The position numbers and the translations under genes are program-made. Below, one piece after another: positions 11,446 through 23,100 of a stretch of DNA of 64,000 nt. This DNA comes from Phyllostachys edulis. Taxonomy: Eukaryota > Streptophyta > Magnoliopsida > Poales > Poaceae. Positions within the stretch are counted from its first letter, which is position 1. Each line of letters starts with the position of its first letter. Location of the stretch: assembly GCA_036346405.1 (NCBI GenBank), contig CM070566.1:51091268-51155267 (forward strand), given 5' to 3'. Under the pieces are notes generated by a model. It was not told the origin of the DNA. It worked only from the letters and a program-made list of their open reading frames with translations, and did not search any database.

Positions 11446-11816
11446 GGCGGCTCTCAGTGCTCCATCCTGAATAGTATCTTAAGTCTGTCATATAGATAAA
11501 ATGATAATGTGACACTATAGTTAATGAAGAGAGATGGTACTCTAGTATCTAATCTGGATACCGATTCGGTCTCAAAATCTAATGCATAAAATTTATTGTG
11601 ATCGATCCCGTGTATTGGGAAGATCATGCATGTATTGCTTTAGTACATGCCACAAATAGGCCACAATACTCAAATACTAGTAAAGATCATGCATGTAATT
11701 AAATGAAACAGTCTAAGATACTACACCATAAGAAATCATGCATTGGGAAGATAGTATCCTAACACTCCTCATGCACTAAAAAAACTGCACTAAGATACTG
11801 CCTATTGGGAGCAGCC
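11446..11816. mobile_element. PIF/Harbinger-like MITE
   Basis: The 371-bp segment starts GGCGGCTCTCAGTG and ends with the imperfect inverse, reading GGCTGCTCCCAATA on the other strand. TAA flanks it on both sides (11443-11445 and 11817-11819), the usual 3-bp target of this superfamily. There is no coding capacity. The superfamily call is an inference from target size and termini. Confidence 0.55.
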
Positions 11817-12485
11817 TAAGGCGTCGTGCTCCATTCCATAGGTTATTTGTACCGTGGTTTGAGCCAGTGTATTTGATCCATCGATATTGTCGGGATCTAA
11901 AAATATAATTCAGAAATCCTCTATGTATTTTGAACTAGCCTCATATCAGCAGCTAGCTCTGTCGGTGTTTTAGAACCGATCTTACGTAAAGATTGTTTGA
12001 TTCGGGGGGTCTCCTAGAATAGAATCACGCAGAGAGATTGACACAGGTATTTTTATACAGGTTCAGGCCTTCTCCGGAGAGAATAACAACCCTACTCCTG
12101 TGTGCGTATGGTATTGAGTGTATTCTGAATAATCAGGAGAAAAACTAAGACTATTACAGATGATAGTACTTGTCTTCCTGATAGCCCTCGATAGCGTGTG
12201 TATACGCCTCGATTTTTCTCTTCCCTTTTCCTCTCTGACCGTTGTCTTTATATAGTCGTGAAGGAATAACTGTTTTCCCTATTTGAAGAGCGCCTCATCA
12301 AATCCATGAATGGCGACGCTTTGCGAGAATCATCGGCCGGTAACTCCTTTACGCCTTTGGCGATTACTTGTCGAGATAATGGGGTATTATGTGTTATTAT
12401 TTCGCATAATAACAGCGTATATTGACTGTTTGGATTCCTTAATCAATTGGACCCACTTGCCTATAGGTTTTATTGATCATAAAGT

Positions 12486-12672
12486 GGTCGTAGCTGACCT
12501 GGTCGTAGAAGAGCTTACGACCATAAGATAGTCGTAGCAAGACTTACGACTATGAGGTAATCGTAGAATATCTTACGACTGGGTAGTGATCGTAGAAAAA
12601 CTTACGACCATAAAGTAGTCGTAGCAAGACTTACGACTATGGGGGTGGTCGTAGAAGAACTTACGACCACCT
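12486..12672 (+). repeat. Array of GTCGTAG...CTTACGAC palindromes, copy A
   Basis: Units of about 25-30 bp each read (G/A)TCGTAG, a few A-rich bases, then CTTACGAC(C/T). The two halves are inverted copies, so each unit can form a short hairpin. About six or seven units stand in a row here. Confidence 0.8.
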
Positions 12673-13520
12673 AGTAAGCTTCTCCCTTATAAAATTAAGG
12701 GGTATACCTAGGGACCACATGACGTCATATTTACTTATAATAAGAATTATAGATAAAAGATAAAATGAGGATTATTAGATCCTCGTCATCTAGCCCCCCA
12801 GCTTCAAGTGAAAGTAACTAACTTGGTGAAGGTGTTATAGATGGTCTTACGGCCACGAGAGGGTCGTCGAAAGATGGTCGAAGGAAAAACTCATCGACAT
12901 TTATATACTACTTTGACCAGAAATATGCTTGGTCAAGAAGGTTGCTTACGACTATCAAATAGCTGTAGAAAACTCCTACGATCACGAGGTGGTCGTAGTT
13001 TGGTGATCGGAAGAAAAACCTTTCCGATTAATATTTTATTTGGTCAAAAAGATCTGACCAAGGAAGTAATTTCGCTTGAGGTGTAAAAACAAACCTGATT
13101 TTCTTGAACGGACAAGTTAGAGAATCACAAACGACTCCCACAAGTCTGTCCGTTGGAGCGGTTCCTGAAGCGGTGGCAACCTTTGGAATGCCACGCCTTC
13201 AGCCCAAGGCACACGGTTATAAATACTTATCAGGGGTAAAACCTAGATTTATACTTTTCCCCAAATTGCTCCATTGTTCATCGAGTTCTTGTCTTCTCCG
13301 CCACCAACTCAATCGAAAATCTCCCTTTCGAGAGAAATGGTGGGAGAGTTTCTCGATTAAATGAGTCGAGATGGATGCGGTGAAGATTCAAGCCTCAGTC
13401 GACGCTGGAAGATTCGAGAGAAAATTCTCGTGAAGTGGTTTACTGGCGTCTGGACAAGATTGGCCGTCGGGGAGACCGAGCAAATCCCGTCTTCGGGCAT
13501 ATTGTGAGTGTGGCCTTCGA

Positions 13521-15180
13521 TTGCCTGCTCACCCCTTTCTCACACTTGTACTCGAGCATTTTGGGGTGGAATTGGTGAACCTTGGTCCTAATTCCATCAC
13601 AATGCTAAGTGTATTTGTATATCTATGTGAGGCATACCTGGGAATTCCAGCGGACCTTGAGCTCTTTCAATATTTCTATGGAATGGCTCGACAAACTGGA
13701 ATAGCTGAAAGTTGTGGTCTGAAGCTCCATGACAGGAAGTCGAAGGAGTATATTCAGATGTTTACTACATCTTTGTGGTCGGGATGGAGGAAGATGTGGT
13801 TTTACTGGAAAATCACCCCAGAAGACAGCCTTACTTTCGAGGGGAAGGCTGCTAAAAAGAAATCTTCATGGGATTCGACTCCCAAGGATATCAGCCGAAT
13901 TGCCCCCTATATTCAAGCCATAAAGGACTTGAGAGAGGAGGGGTTAACCGGATGGCATGTGGTGAAGGATTTCATCACACGTCGAATTACCCTTTTGAAG
14001 AAACGAGTACCTCCTATGTGGAGGTACACAGGGCCAAAAGACTCGACTAGGGACTACGAGGAGGGCAAGTAGTTTTTTGACTTAACTCTCGGTTTGGTCT
14101 TCTTCAAAATTGTCTAATGAATATCTTTATCTGTTTTACACAGATCTTTCACAGGCAGAGATTAACGTTCGAGTCAGACTCGTTTGTGAGAAATCTCCGC
14201 CACTCAGAGTGGCAGTTCCTCAAATCCTTGCGGTTTTATCCGCAGAGGAAAAGACGGAGCGCCTAAAGGTAATCAAAAATTGATTCTATCCTTAGGACTT
14301 CATAGTCGTAGAAAGAACTTACGACTAGGTAAAGGTCGTAGAAAATCTTACGATCAAGGAAATATCGTAGAAAAGCTTACGACTGGATACTGGTCGTAGA
14401 AAATCTTACGACTGGTCAGTGATTCTTCTTTTTCTGTTTTTTTCTTCACAGAAAGTAGGTACGGAAAATCGTCAGGACGACGAAGAGGCCGAACTGATAA
14501 CCATTGGCGCGGGGATGATAATGGACAAGGGCTCAGCTCCTCCGACTAAAAAGCGTCGACTCACGAAAGTTGCCGATAAGGGAGGAGCAAGCTCAAGTTC
14601 CTTTATTTCGACCAGATCCTCGGCAAAGTCTGCAACACACACAGTTGCAACAGAAGCCGAGGTTGAAACAGCTGAAGCTGAGGAGGCTGAAGAACCTCTT
14701 AGGCATAAAGTCTGCAAGGCCAAGGATATGGCTGTAACAGAAGCCGAGGTTAAAGCAGCTGAAGCTGAGGAGGCCGAAGAACCTCTTAGGCGCAAAGCCC
14801 GCAAGGCCAAGGTACCTTTTTATTATGACAAGAAAACTTTCACAGTTTCTGCCACTCCCAGTTTTGTCAAGCAACTAGAAAAGGAGAACTGGAAGGACTT
14901 TATGTCTTTTGTGAAGGATAATGCTGATCCAGCAGAGCTTACAATTGAGGGTAGCGCTGCTCTTGGAGTGGTCGAGACTGATCTCGGCCATCCGGAAAGT
15001 CAGGAGACCAGAGAGATGGTTCCTGTTCAAGATCCACGACCAAACGTGGTCGTGGCTGAGCCTATTCTTCAACTTGAACTCGACGGGGCGTGGTCGAGAA
15101 AAGAAGTCGAAGAAATCTTCCGTCGGAAGATAACTCCTAAGTTCTGGTCGTCCAGATGCGAGGTATGTGAAATGAACTAA
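13521..15180 (+). pseudogene. PF04195-like retroelement protein, at least three exons
   Basis: The first exon, open from 13521 to 14072, contains LEHFGVELVNLGPNSITML and FVYLCEAYLGIPADLELF. These match the domain called putative gypsy type transposon (PF04195) in grass genomes. A second likely exon lies near 14145-14270 and a third runs from about 14453 to 15180 (ENRQDDEEAELITIGAG...). The third has a basic, nuclear-signal-like stretch (TKKRRLTK) and a 29-residue acidic repeat present twice (TEAEVETAEAEEAEEPLR and its copy). The function of the domain is unknown. It belongs to the repeat, not to a host pathway. Confidence 0.55.
14302..14417 (+). repeat. Array of GTCGTAG...CTTACGAC palindromes, copy B
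   Basis: Four further units of the same hairpin motif as at 12486-12672 lie between the second and third presumed exons of the PF04195-type gene. Confidence 0.8.
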
Positions 15181-15236
15181 AGTGTAAGAACAGCATTTAC
15201 CTTTTTGCTTTTTCACAACCTAACTTGCTCTCCTTC

Positions 15237-16514
15237 TGTTGATTTTAGCCCGACTCCTTCAGCCCCCGAGGATGTATCAAGATCTCCGTCAGGGATTTTT
15301 GTGGACCCGAATGAAGAGGGAGATTACGAAGTTCGTTACCGAGTGCGACGTGTGTTGTCGTGTGAAGGCGAAAGCATCGGCGTCGGTGGATCGCTTGACC
15401 CTGCTGTTCTGAGTGGAAGTGGGATTCGATCGGGATGGATTTTATCACCGGTCTACCCAGGTCTCCCAAGGGGAATGATGCCATTTGGGTTGTCATCGAT
15501 CGATTGACTAAAGTGGCTCATTTCATTCCTGTCAAGACTCAGCTTCGTGTGGGTCTCTTAGCCGAGCTCTATGTTTCGAGTTGTAAGTCCGCATGGGATA
15601 CCTAAGGCGATCATTTCGATCGTGGTTCTCTGTTTACTTCTCGCTTTTGGCATAGTTTGCAAGAGGCTATGGAACTCGCCTTTCCTTTAGCACAAAGATA
15701 TCATCCCAAACCGATGGTCGACCGAGAGGTCAACCAAGTTTTGGAAGACATGCTCCGTGCTTGTGTTCTTTCCTATGGGAAGCATTGGGAGAAATGCTTA
15801 CCATTCGCCGAGTTTTCTTACAACAATAGCTTCCAAGCCAGTCTCGGCATGGCACCTTTCGAGGCCTTATACGGAAGAAAGTGCAGAACCCCGTTGAACT
15901 GGTCTGAGACCGGCGAAAGACCTTTCTTTGGCCCGGACTCGATCAATGAGGCCGAGAGACAAGTCCAGCTTGTTCGTGAGCGTCTTCGCACAGCTCAATC
16001 CAGGCAAAAGAGCTATGCGGATCGCCGTCGTCGTGAGTTGAGTTTTGAGCCTAATGACTTTGTTTATCTCAAAGTCTCTCCTTTGAAGGGCCATCAACGT
16101 TTCGGCGTCAAGGGCAAGTTAGCTCCTCGATATGTGGGTCCCTACCGCATCATCGAGAAGAAGGGAGCTGTTGCCTATAAGTTGGAGTTGCCTGCTGCAC
16201 TTGAGGGGGTACATGACGTGTTCCATGTGTCCCAGTTGAAGAAGTGCCTCCGTGTTCCAACTGAGGAAGCTCCGTTGGAAGCCCTCGATGTCCAAGCAGA
16301 TTTGACCTATCGCGAGCATCCTGTTCGCATACTTGAAGAGGCTGAACGAAGAACAAGGAACCGTTCCATCAAGTTTCTTAAGGTTCAGTGGTCGAACCAT
16401 TCCGAGGATGAAGCTACTTGGGAAAGGGAAGATCGTCTGCGTGCGGACTACCCCTCTTTCTTCTTCGAGTGAGCCAAATCTCGGGACGAGATTTCTGTAA
16501 GGGGGGGGAGATTT
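15237..16514 (+). pseudogene. Ty3/gypsy integrase and chromodomain fragment
   Basis: The pieces in order are: integrase core start (MDFITG in a frame near 15430, with ...VVIDRLTKVAHFIPVKT), a frame break, then an open frame 15657-16472. That frame has the family landmarks VLEDMLRACVLSYGKHWE, CLPFAEFSYNNSFQASLGMAPFEALYGRKCRTPL, the GPY/F-type tail YVGPYRIIEK...HDVFHVSQLKK, and a chromodomain-like end WSNHSEDEATWERE. The HPQTDGQSE-like catalytic segment is corrupted by small deletions near 15705. A purine tract (AAGGGGGGGGAGA) precedes the next LTR. Gag, protease and reverse transcriptase are absent. Confidence 0.85.
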
Positions 16515-19423
16515 TGTAACATCCCAAATGTATAAACTGGTGTGTGTTTCAAATGTAAGAAAATGTGTAGAAATTAAAAAAATTTCTCACATCTTGAAAC
16601 TCTTGAACATTGCCATAATTCTTGTCAAGAGTTGTGGAGTTCAAAAACCTAAACCTCCTGTTGACTAAAGTCAAACCCTTATTCCTCTTTGTCACAAATC
16701 TTGTGCCAACCCTTGGAAATATTTTTCCTAGGTTCTAGAGATGATGTGGGAACCCTCTAGAAAATTTCATAATGTTTGGAAACTATTTGATGAATTTTGG
16801 AGTTAAGACAAACCCTAGAACAGCCTTGATGAATTTCCTGAGAAAAATTCAAGGCACAAAAACCTCTAAAAATTTTATGAAAGGTTAATCCTGGGGTGAG
16901 GAAGCTCCAGTTAAAATTTCGGAATTTTTGGAGTTAGTTTGCTACCTCTAAAATTCCTCCAACCTCAACCTTCAAATTTGAATTTCAAACTCCTGCATCG
17001 CCTCGGGTCCAACCACTTTCCAAGTGGGTGAACCCAACCCTCTTCCCACTCACCATGAGCTCCTCCTCTCGCGAGGTCGTGGCCGTTGGATTCAGATTCA
17101 AGAGCCACGACCTCCGCCGCAACCCGACTGATCCGGTCCTCCTCCTCCTCATGAGGTCTTACGCCGTTGGATCAAAATCCACGGCCATGACCTCCCTTCT
17201 TTAGCAAGCACACCAGTCCTCCCCTGCGCGATGCGTTGTGCGCTGTTGGATTAAAATCCAACGGCCACGACCTCCTCTCTTTATCATGCACACCAGACCT
17301 CCCACCCGCGCGAGGTCGTGCTCCGTTGGATCCAAATCAACGGCCACGACCTCCCCCTCTCACCTCGTCGCCGTCAGATCCAGATCTCGCAGCCACGACC
17401 TCCCCTTCCCTTTTCTGTGCCTTGCTTAAGGGCTAAGACCTCCCGCACCTCAGTTCGTCGCCGTTGGATCAGCATCCAACGCCCACGACCTCCCCTCTCC
17501 TCTCATCGTCGTTAGATAGAGATCTCACGGCCATGACCTCTCCTTAGCATCGTGCACACCAGCCAGACCTCCCATCGTGGTTGTGCGCCGTTGGATTGAA
17601 ATCCAACAGCCACGACCTCCTACCTCTGTTCGTTGCCGTTGGATCAAAATCCAACAGCCACGACCTCCCTTGTGTCATGCGCAGCGCCCATGACCTCCCC
17701 TCATCGTGGTGTGCCGTTGGATCAACATCCAACCGCCACGACCTCCCTTTGCGTCGTGCGCAACCACCACGACCTCCTCTCAATGTTGTGTGCCCTTGGA
17801 TGTGAATCTAAAGGCCATGACCTCCCATCGCTTATCAAAGTCGCGCGCAGCGGTTAAGACCTCCCTCCTCTGTTCAGCGCCTTTGGATGTAAATCCAACG
17901 GTCCTGACCTCCCTCTCCGTTGTGTGCCTTTGGATTAAAATCCAGCGCCCACGACCTCCCATCGTTGTTGTGCGCTATTGGATTAAAATCCAACAGCTAC
18001 GACCTCACATCCCCTTGTCAGTATTGCGCGCATCGTTTAAGTCCTCCCCATCGGTTCCGCGCCTTTGGATTCAGATCCAACGGCCGCGACCTCCTATCCC
18101 CTTATCACGTGCGACCTCCCCGTTTCTTTGCGCCACCGTGCGATGCAGATCCGGTGGTCAAGACCTCCCTCGTGCCTTTCCAGATCGCACCGTTGCGGAT
18201 CTAAGGGTCACGACCTCCCCATGTTCTTATCCAACGGTGGCGGTGAGGTCCTGTTCTTCTCCTTCCTCGGGCGCATGCGTGCGCTATGGCAGAGGAGGAG
18301 GTCAGTGACCTGTCACTTCCCCAATAGCTCTTTGCTGCGAGCATTTAATGCGTGTCAGCCTTTCCGCCCCTAGGCCATGCTCAGACCTACCCCCCGTCAC
18401 CTCCACGTCCTGGTGGAGCCATGGACCGAGCTATGGGCTAAGCTCACCATGGAGCTTAACCCTAGCTCATGACCTCTGCTCCCCGAGCTATAAGACCTCC
18501 CCTGGTTTCCCCCTTGGCTTCCTTTACACACCTTTGAGCTCTGGCTTGCACCCACTGTGCTTGGCTGAGCTCCCTCCTCCATAGACCTCCCCCAACCGCC
18601 ATTGTTGAGCTTGGAGCTCCTCGGTGGCACAGGGTCCCCGTGGCTTTCCTCTCCATTTCTTTACTTCAATTTGAGCATCTCCCCTTTGTGGTCAAAACCC
18701 CTAACCTATTTTGGTTGGGACATTTGCAGAGGCGGCCTGATTGGAGGACTTCCCCATTTCGGCCGCGGAGCACATCTTCTTCGCCATCGCCGGTCCTCCT
18801 CTCCCCTGACCTCCTCAGCTCCTCCACGACCTCTAGGTAACCTCCTGGTAGTCCTTTAGAGCTGGCCACTTGCATGTATGGTTGTTGCGGAGCTTTACTT
18901 CAAGTTTTGCTTTCGGCCGTTTGGTCACCGCCGTGCTCCTCCGGCTCACCGCCGTTCTGGGCCGTCGCCGCCAGTGTGAGTGGCACCCTCATGTGCGTAT
19001 GGCTATTGTGGACTCGTCGGTGCCCTCCGTGTGCGCCGCCGTGGCCTATCTCACCGGCGACAAGCCGTGGAACACCCTCAGTTTTTGTCGGACGCGAGAT
19101 GAGCCGTGCCATTGTCGTATTTTGGACACATTTATTGCCAAATCCTCGTGTTAATCCGCGCTAATCATGGGTTAGAATCGTTGTTGGAGCGCGCGTGCGC
19201 TGCGTGCATGGTCGCGGGCCGTCCATCTCGCGATCAGCGGCCACGACCTCCGCCCGTTCGCTGCGCGAGATCCAACGCAGCGCCTTGGCCGCGCTGATGT
19301 CAAGAGTCGTGAGCCGTTGGATCCGGGATCCACGCCCACGTTCTCCGAGCTTCTTGCGGCGCATAGCGCGATGTCAAGAAGTCGTGAGCCGTTGGATCCG
19401 GGATCCACGGCCCACGTTCGTCG
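16515..19423 (+). repeat. Long gypsy-type LTR rich in GACCTCC hairpin repeats
   Basis: It starts TGTAACATCCC directly after the purine tract of the integrase fragment, as a 3' LTR should. A possible TATA box (CTATAAGACC) lies near 18488. It is broken at 19424 by a copia-like LTR, so its true end is unknown. The translated frames inside are low-complexity and unlikely to be genes. Confidence 0.65.
17080..18225 (+). repeat. Hairpin array: CCGTTGGAT...ATCCAACGGCCACGACCTCC
   Basis: Some 15 or more diverged units of about 35 bp core are spaced irregularly at 45-90 bp. Each has GCCGTTGGAT, a 3-6 base loop, ATCCAACGG, then CCACGACCTCC. The first two blocks are inverted copies and form a stem. Two more partial copies lie near 19310 and 19387. 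Confidence 0.85.
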
Positions 19424-19740
19424 TGTTGGAAATATGCCCTAGAGGCAATCATAGAGATGATTATATTTCATTATGTTCATGACATTGGATAATATGTTAT
19501 CTTGTTCCTAGAATAATATTGTTAATATTTATTATCAAGTATGTGACTTGGTTGTGAAACTCTATATTTCTGCGATAATTATTCTTATACGATCCCTAGT
19601 CGAAAACATATGAGGACACATATGAATAGACTAGCATATATATTGGTTGATGACTATGTTTCACGAGTCATAGATATGGAGATATCAAACCAATAATATG
19701 GACACATGTTAGAGAACATGATGTTGGATTAGACCCACCT
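19424..19740 (+). repeat. Copia-like LTR fragment, plus orientation
   Basis: It begins TGTTGGAAATATGCCCTAGAGGC, the start of Angela/BARE-like copia LTRs of grasses. It shares several blocks (CCCTAGAGGCAATCATAGAG; ACACATGTTAGAGAACATG) with the minus-strand LTR at 33290-33594. Similarity ends near 19740, where GAGGTCCT/GACCTCC repeats begin. Confidence 0.7.
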
Positions 19741-19875
19741 CTAGGGCACCCGAGAGGTCCTCCAAGACCTTCTGGAAAGTCCATCAGGACCTCCCAGGAG
19801 GTCCACAAAGGACCTCTCGGACAGTCCACCAAGACCTCCCAGGAGGTCCAGCAAGACCTCCTGGAGGTCCAGGAG
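19741..19875 (+). repeat. GACCTCC/GGAGGTCC array beside the copia-like LTR
   Basis: Closely spaced copies of GACCTCCCAGGAGGTCCA and relatives occur. Both orientations of the motif alternate, giving small palindromes. Confidence 0.7.
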
Positions 19876-20119
19876 AACATGACCCGAGAGAGTCTTGGAG
19901 CCAGGGAGCACCCACGGATCTGCCACGGCCACAATCAGAGACAAGCGAGGAGGTCTGAGGGTACCCTAAGACCACCCACGACCCTCCAGAGGAAGTCGTG
20001 GAGATCTGAGACCACCTCAGATCTCACACGTTCATCTCATTATGAGGACATAGAGGTCCGAGTTTGCTCCAGGGTTCCCTGTGAATCCCGAGCTAGTCCC
20101 AAGGATCATGGCTAGCTCT

Positions 20120-23100
20120 TCACAGCACAATTACAGCAGTGGTGACATCCAGAACACACCTTTATTTAAGCAAAATATTGACAGAGTTGTTTACAAGGTG
20201 GCCTTGGGCCAAACATAAATACAAAAGCAAAAGACCAAAAGATCCATCAACACGCCACAGGCAGCTGACTGGAAGGCACAACCTAGCTGCTTTGATCTTC
20301 ATCACTACCAAGGTCTTCTCCTGGCAAAGATTGTAATGAGCAAGAGTGAGCACAACAACCGTGCTCGCAAGTTACACCCGTGGGTTAGCAACATGACATG
20401 CATATATGGATAATCAAAGGATGGCATAATATGGTTATTTTGCACAAAGCCAATTTTCATCAAATACCATTACTAAGTTCCAAAGCGTGTCTTTAATAGC
20501 TAAAATTCATTTAGCAAAGCAATTTTTCAGCTTGGATAGCATTCATCAACAAATTGGTGAAGGATACCCTCGACATTAGGCTCCTGCCCAAACCCATGGG
20601 ATAAAATCCCAAAAGCAGATTTGATAAACCTTTACGAAAAACCCAAAACCAACATCTAACTCCGAGTGGCCTTTGCCAAGACGTCCATGACCATGGACAC
20701 GGCTATTGAATAGATTTAACTCTGCAGAGGTTGTGCACTTTACCCACACGACATGAGTACTCTAGTTTGTTTAGCATCTTGAAAGTGCCACCTCTCACTA
20801 CCGAAGGTAAGAGGTCTAGAGTTCATGACAAGGCATTTACAATGCATTGCTCCACCATGCCTTTCCTTGCTAAGGTTTCACCCCCTATGGACTGCAATCC
20901 GGTGAAGCCCCTCTTGCACCAAAGGGGAGCAGAGGGTATTAAAGACCATTGGCCATATAAGACCTCCCACACCTCCAATGGAGCAGCCTATGGTGGAGTT
21001 TTGCAAATTATTCAGCCAGATCCCACGCCCCATTCTGGAGACATGTGGTTGCACGATTGTGGCATAGCCCATTATAGGCATGGCATTGGTCGCTCAAAGA
21101 CCGGTCCTCACATGACTAGGGCGACTTTCACAAACCCCTGGACCTCCACCTTTGCCAGGATAGAGTCCGTGCACAAACATTGCACCAGCCAATCCAACCA
21201 ATTCGCCCCAGTCCAATCCATTTTCATTTTCCTTGCTTCCCCAGCAACATTTTCATCCTTCCATGACATCCCAATGTCATGGTGAAAACATTTAAAACAG
21301 TGTTTGGTCATGATGGTAAAGATTTCCCCAAATCAATACTTTTGGTCTAAGCTTGACTAAGCACCAGTTTTTCAAATGGTTTTGGTTCACACTATTGCAT
21401 GACCCAAGTTTGATCTAAAGGTGACAATGAGTTCAGTTCAAAATCAACAGGGGCCATACAAAGGAAGTAGGTATAACTATGAATTTAAACCAGGTATTGA
21501 AATACTTGGTAAAAATAAGCATGCATTAAACTTTGAAACTGAACATAATTAAATTGAATTATTGGGTGCAAAATGATCAAGAGTGTAACTTGCCTCTTGC
21601 TTGACAACATTAAGGATCTACTCTCTCTCACGCTTTTGGCTCTCGAGAAGCGTCAAGATCTATACGGTCAAAAGAACATATTCGCACCAAGCTCCAAACA
21701 AAGAACCAACAGAGTCTCAAGTAAAGAACCAAAAGAACTCTAAAGGAACCTCAAAACCCAATTAACAGAAGAGTACTGTACTTAGAACATGTTCTTTTGG
21801 AGGAGGTTTAAGCTTACCAAGAGGAGTGTGGTCTTTAGCAAAAGACCCCAAGGGAGTGGCTTAAGCAGTAGGCAGAGAGGTCCCGAGGCAATGGTTCTTG
21901 CGCAAAGTCCAGAGGGGAGGTCCTCACACGAGGGCTATAGAATCCGAGAAGATGTCCACCAAGGGAGGTCCTGTGAAGGACACAACCAGCTCAATGTGGT
22001 GACAAAAATAAGGGTGAAGCGGACCACCAGAGGACTTACCAGGGACAAGAAGAAGCAATGGATGGAGGGGAGGTCGTGAGCACAAGGTCTTCCCTGGAAA
22101 GTCACTGAACGAGAGCTAGGATAACAGAGGGTGGAGAAAGGGAGGAAGGTGATGTGGTAGAATTTCTTGGTCTAATTGTAATCAAAATGGTGAAGAAAAC
22201 TAGAAATATACGTGTCAAGGATAAGTATAGAAATGGGTCAAAAGTAGGTAGTGGCAGGGCAGGTGTCACTACCATTCTGGGCAAAAGGTACGAGGAAGGA
22301 CAATGTATGTTGCTATGGGAAGGAACAAAGAAAAATGTCAGAGTACGGCTAAGTGACCAGATTCAAAGTAAACACCACGTATATGGATGCATTTAATGTG
22401 ACAAGACATGTATTAAATGCCCAAGATATTAACGTGGCGGAGGAAATGAGAATGACCAAGACTGGCAGGTGGGGCCAGTCAACTTAGAAACAGTTAGATC
22501 AAGAGGGGAGGTCTTGCCCCACAGGGGAGATCCCTGAGGAGGTCCGAGAGGCTTAGGAGGTCCTAGGCCCAAAGGACAAGGAGGTCTAAAGGTTGAGGAG
22601 GTCCAGACATACAGAGGAGGTCTGGACATGGGGAGGTCCCGACGATCAGGATCAACAAGAGGAGGTCTGACGGTTAGGATGTTTCACGGGAGGTGCAGAC
22701 GGTTGGGGTCCGACAAGGGGAGGTCCTAGAGAACACGAAGAGGTCTGAAGGACATGGGAAGATCCAAATAAACAAGAAGGAGGTCCCAAAGGACACACGA
22801 GGAGGAGGTCTCATGGACAGGAGGTCCGAAAGACACACAATGGGGAGGTCTTATGGACAGGAGGTCCAAAAGACACACCCACAAGATGGTCCTGAGGATA
22901 GGACCCACAAAAGGCTAGTCCTGACGGTCAGATCTCACAAGGGGGAGGTCTGACGGTCAAGATCCAAAAGCCAGGAGAGGTCCTGACGATCAAGAAAATA
23001 AGCAAAGGACATCTGATGGCTAGGACCTCACAAGGGAGATCCTAACGGTCACGATCGGTAAAGAGAAGAGGTCCTGGAAAACAGTAATACCGCGAGTTGG

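Larger units (their letters stand above)
11960..15236 (+). mobile_element. Retroelement with a PF04195-type protein, right end lost
   Basis: It begins TGTCGGTGTTTTAGAACC, an LTR start common in grass retroelements, and shows the usual CAGGTTCAGGCC...CCCTACTCCTG block near 12060-12110. It carries the exons of a putative-gypsy-type-transposon protein and arrays of GTCGTAG...CTTACGAC palindromes. It stops abruptly near 15236, where unrelated gypsy integrase sequence starts. I could not find a matching right LTR or a clear primer site, so the ends are approximate. Confidence 0.55.

Noticed and set aside
17080..18225. Possible CRISPR-like array
   Set aside because: Regular repeats with spacers superficially fit, but units are diverged, spacing is irregular, spacers resemble each other, and the context is a plant LTR.
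20731..21285. 184-codon plus-strand frame
   Set aside because: It resembles nothing I know and lies antisense within a minus-oriented LTR-like block. I see no splice or promoter context for a gene.
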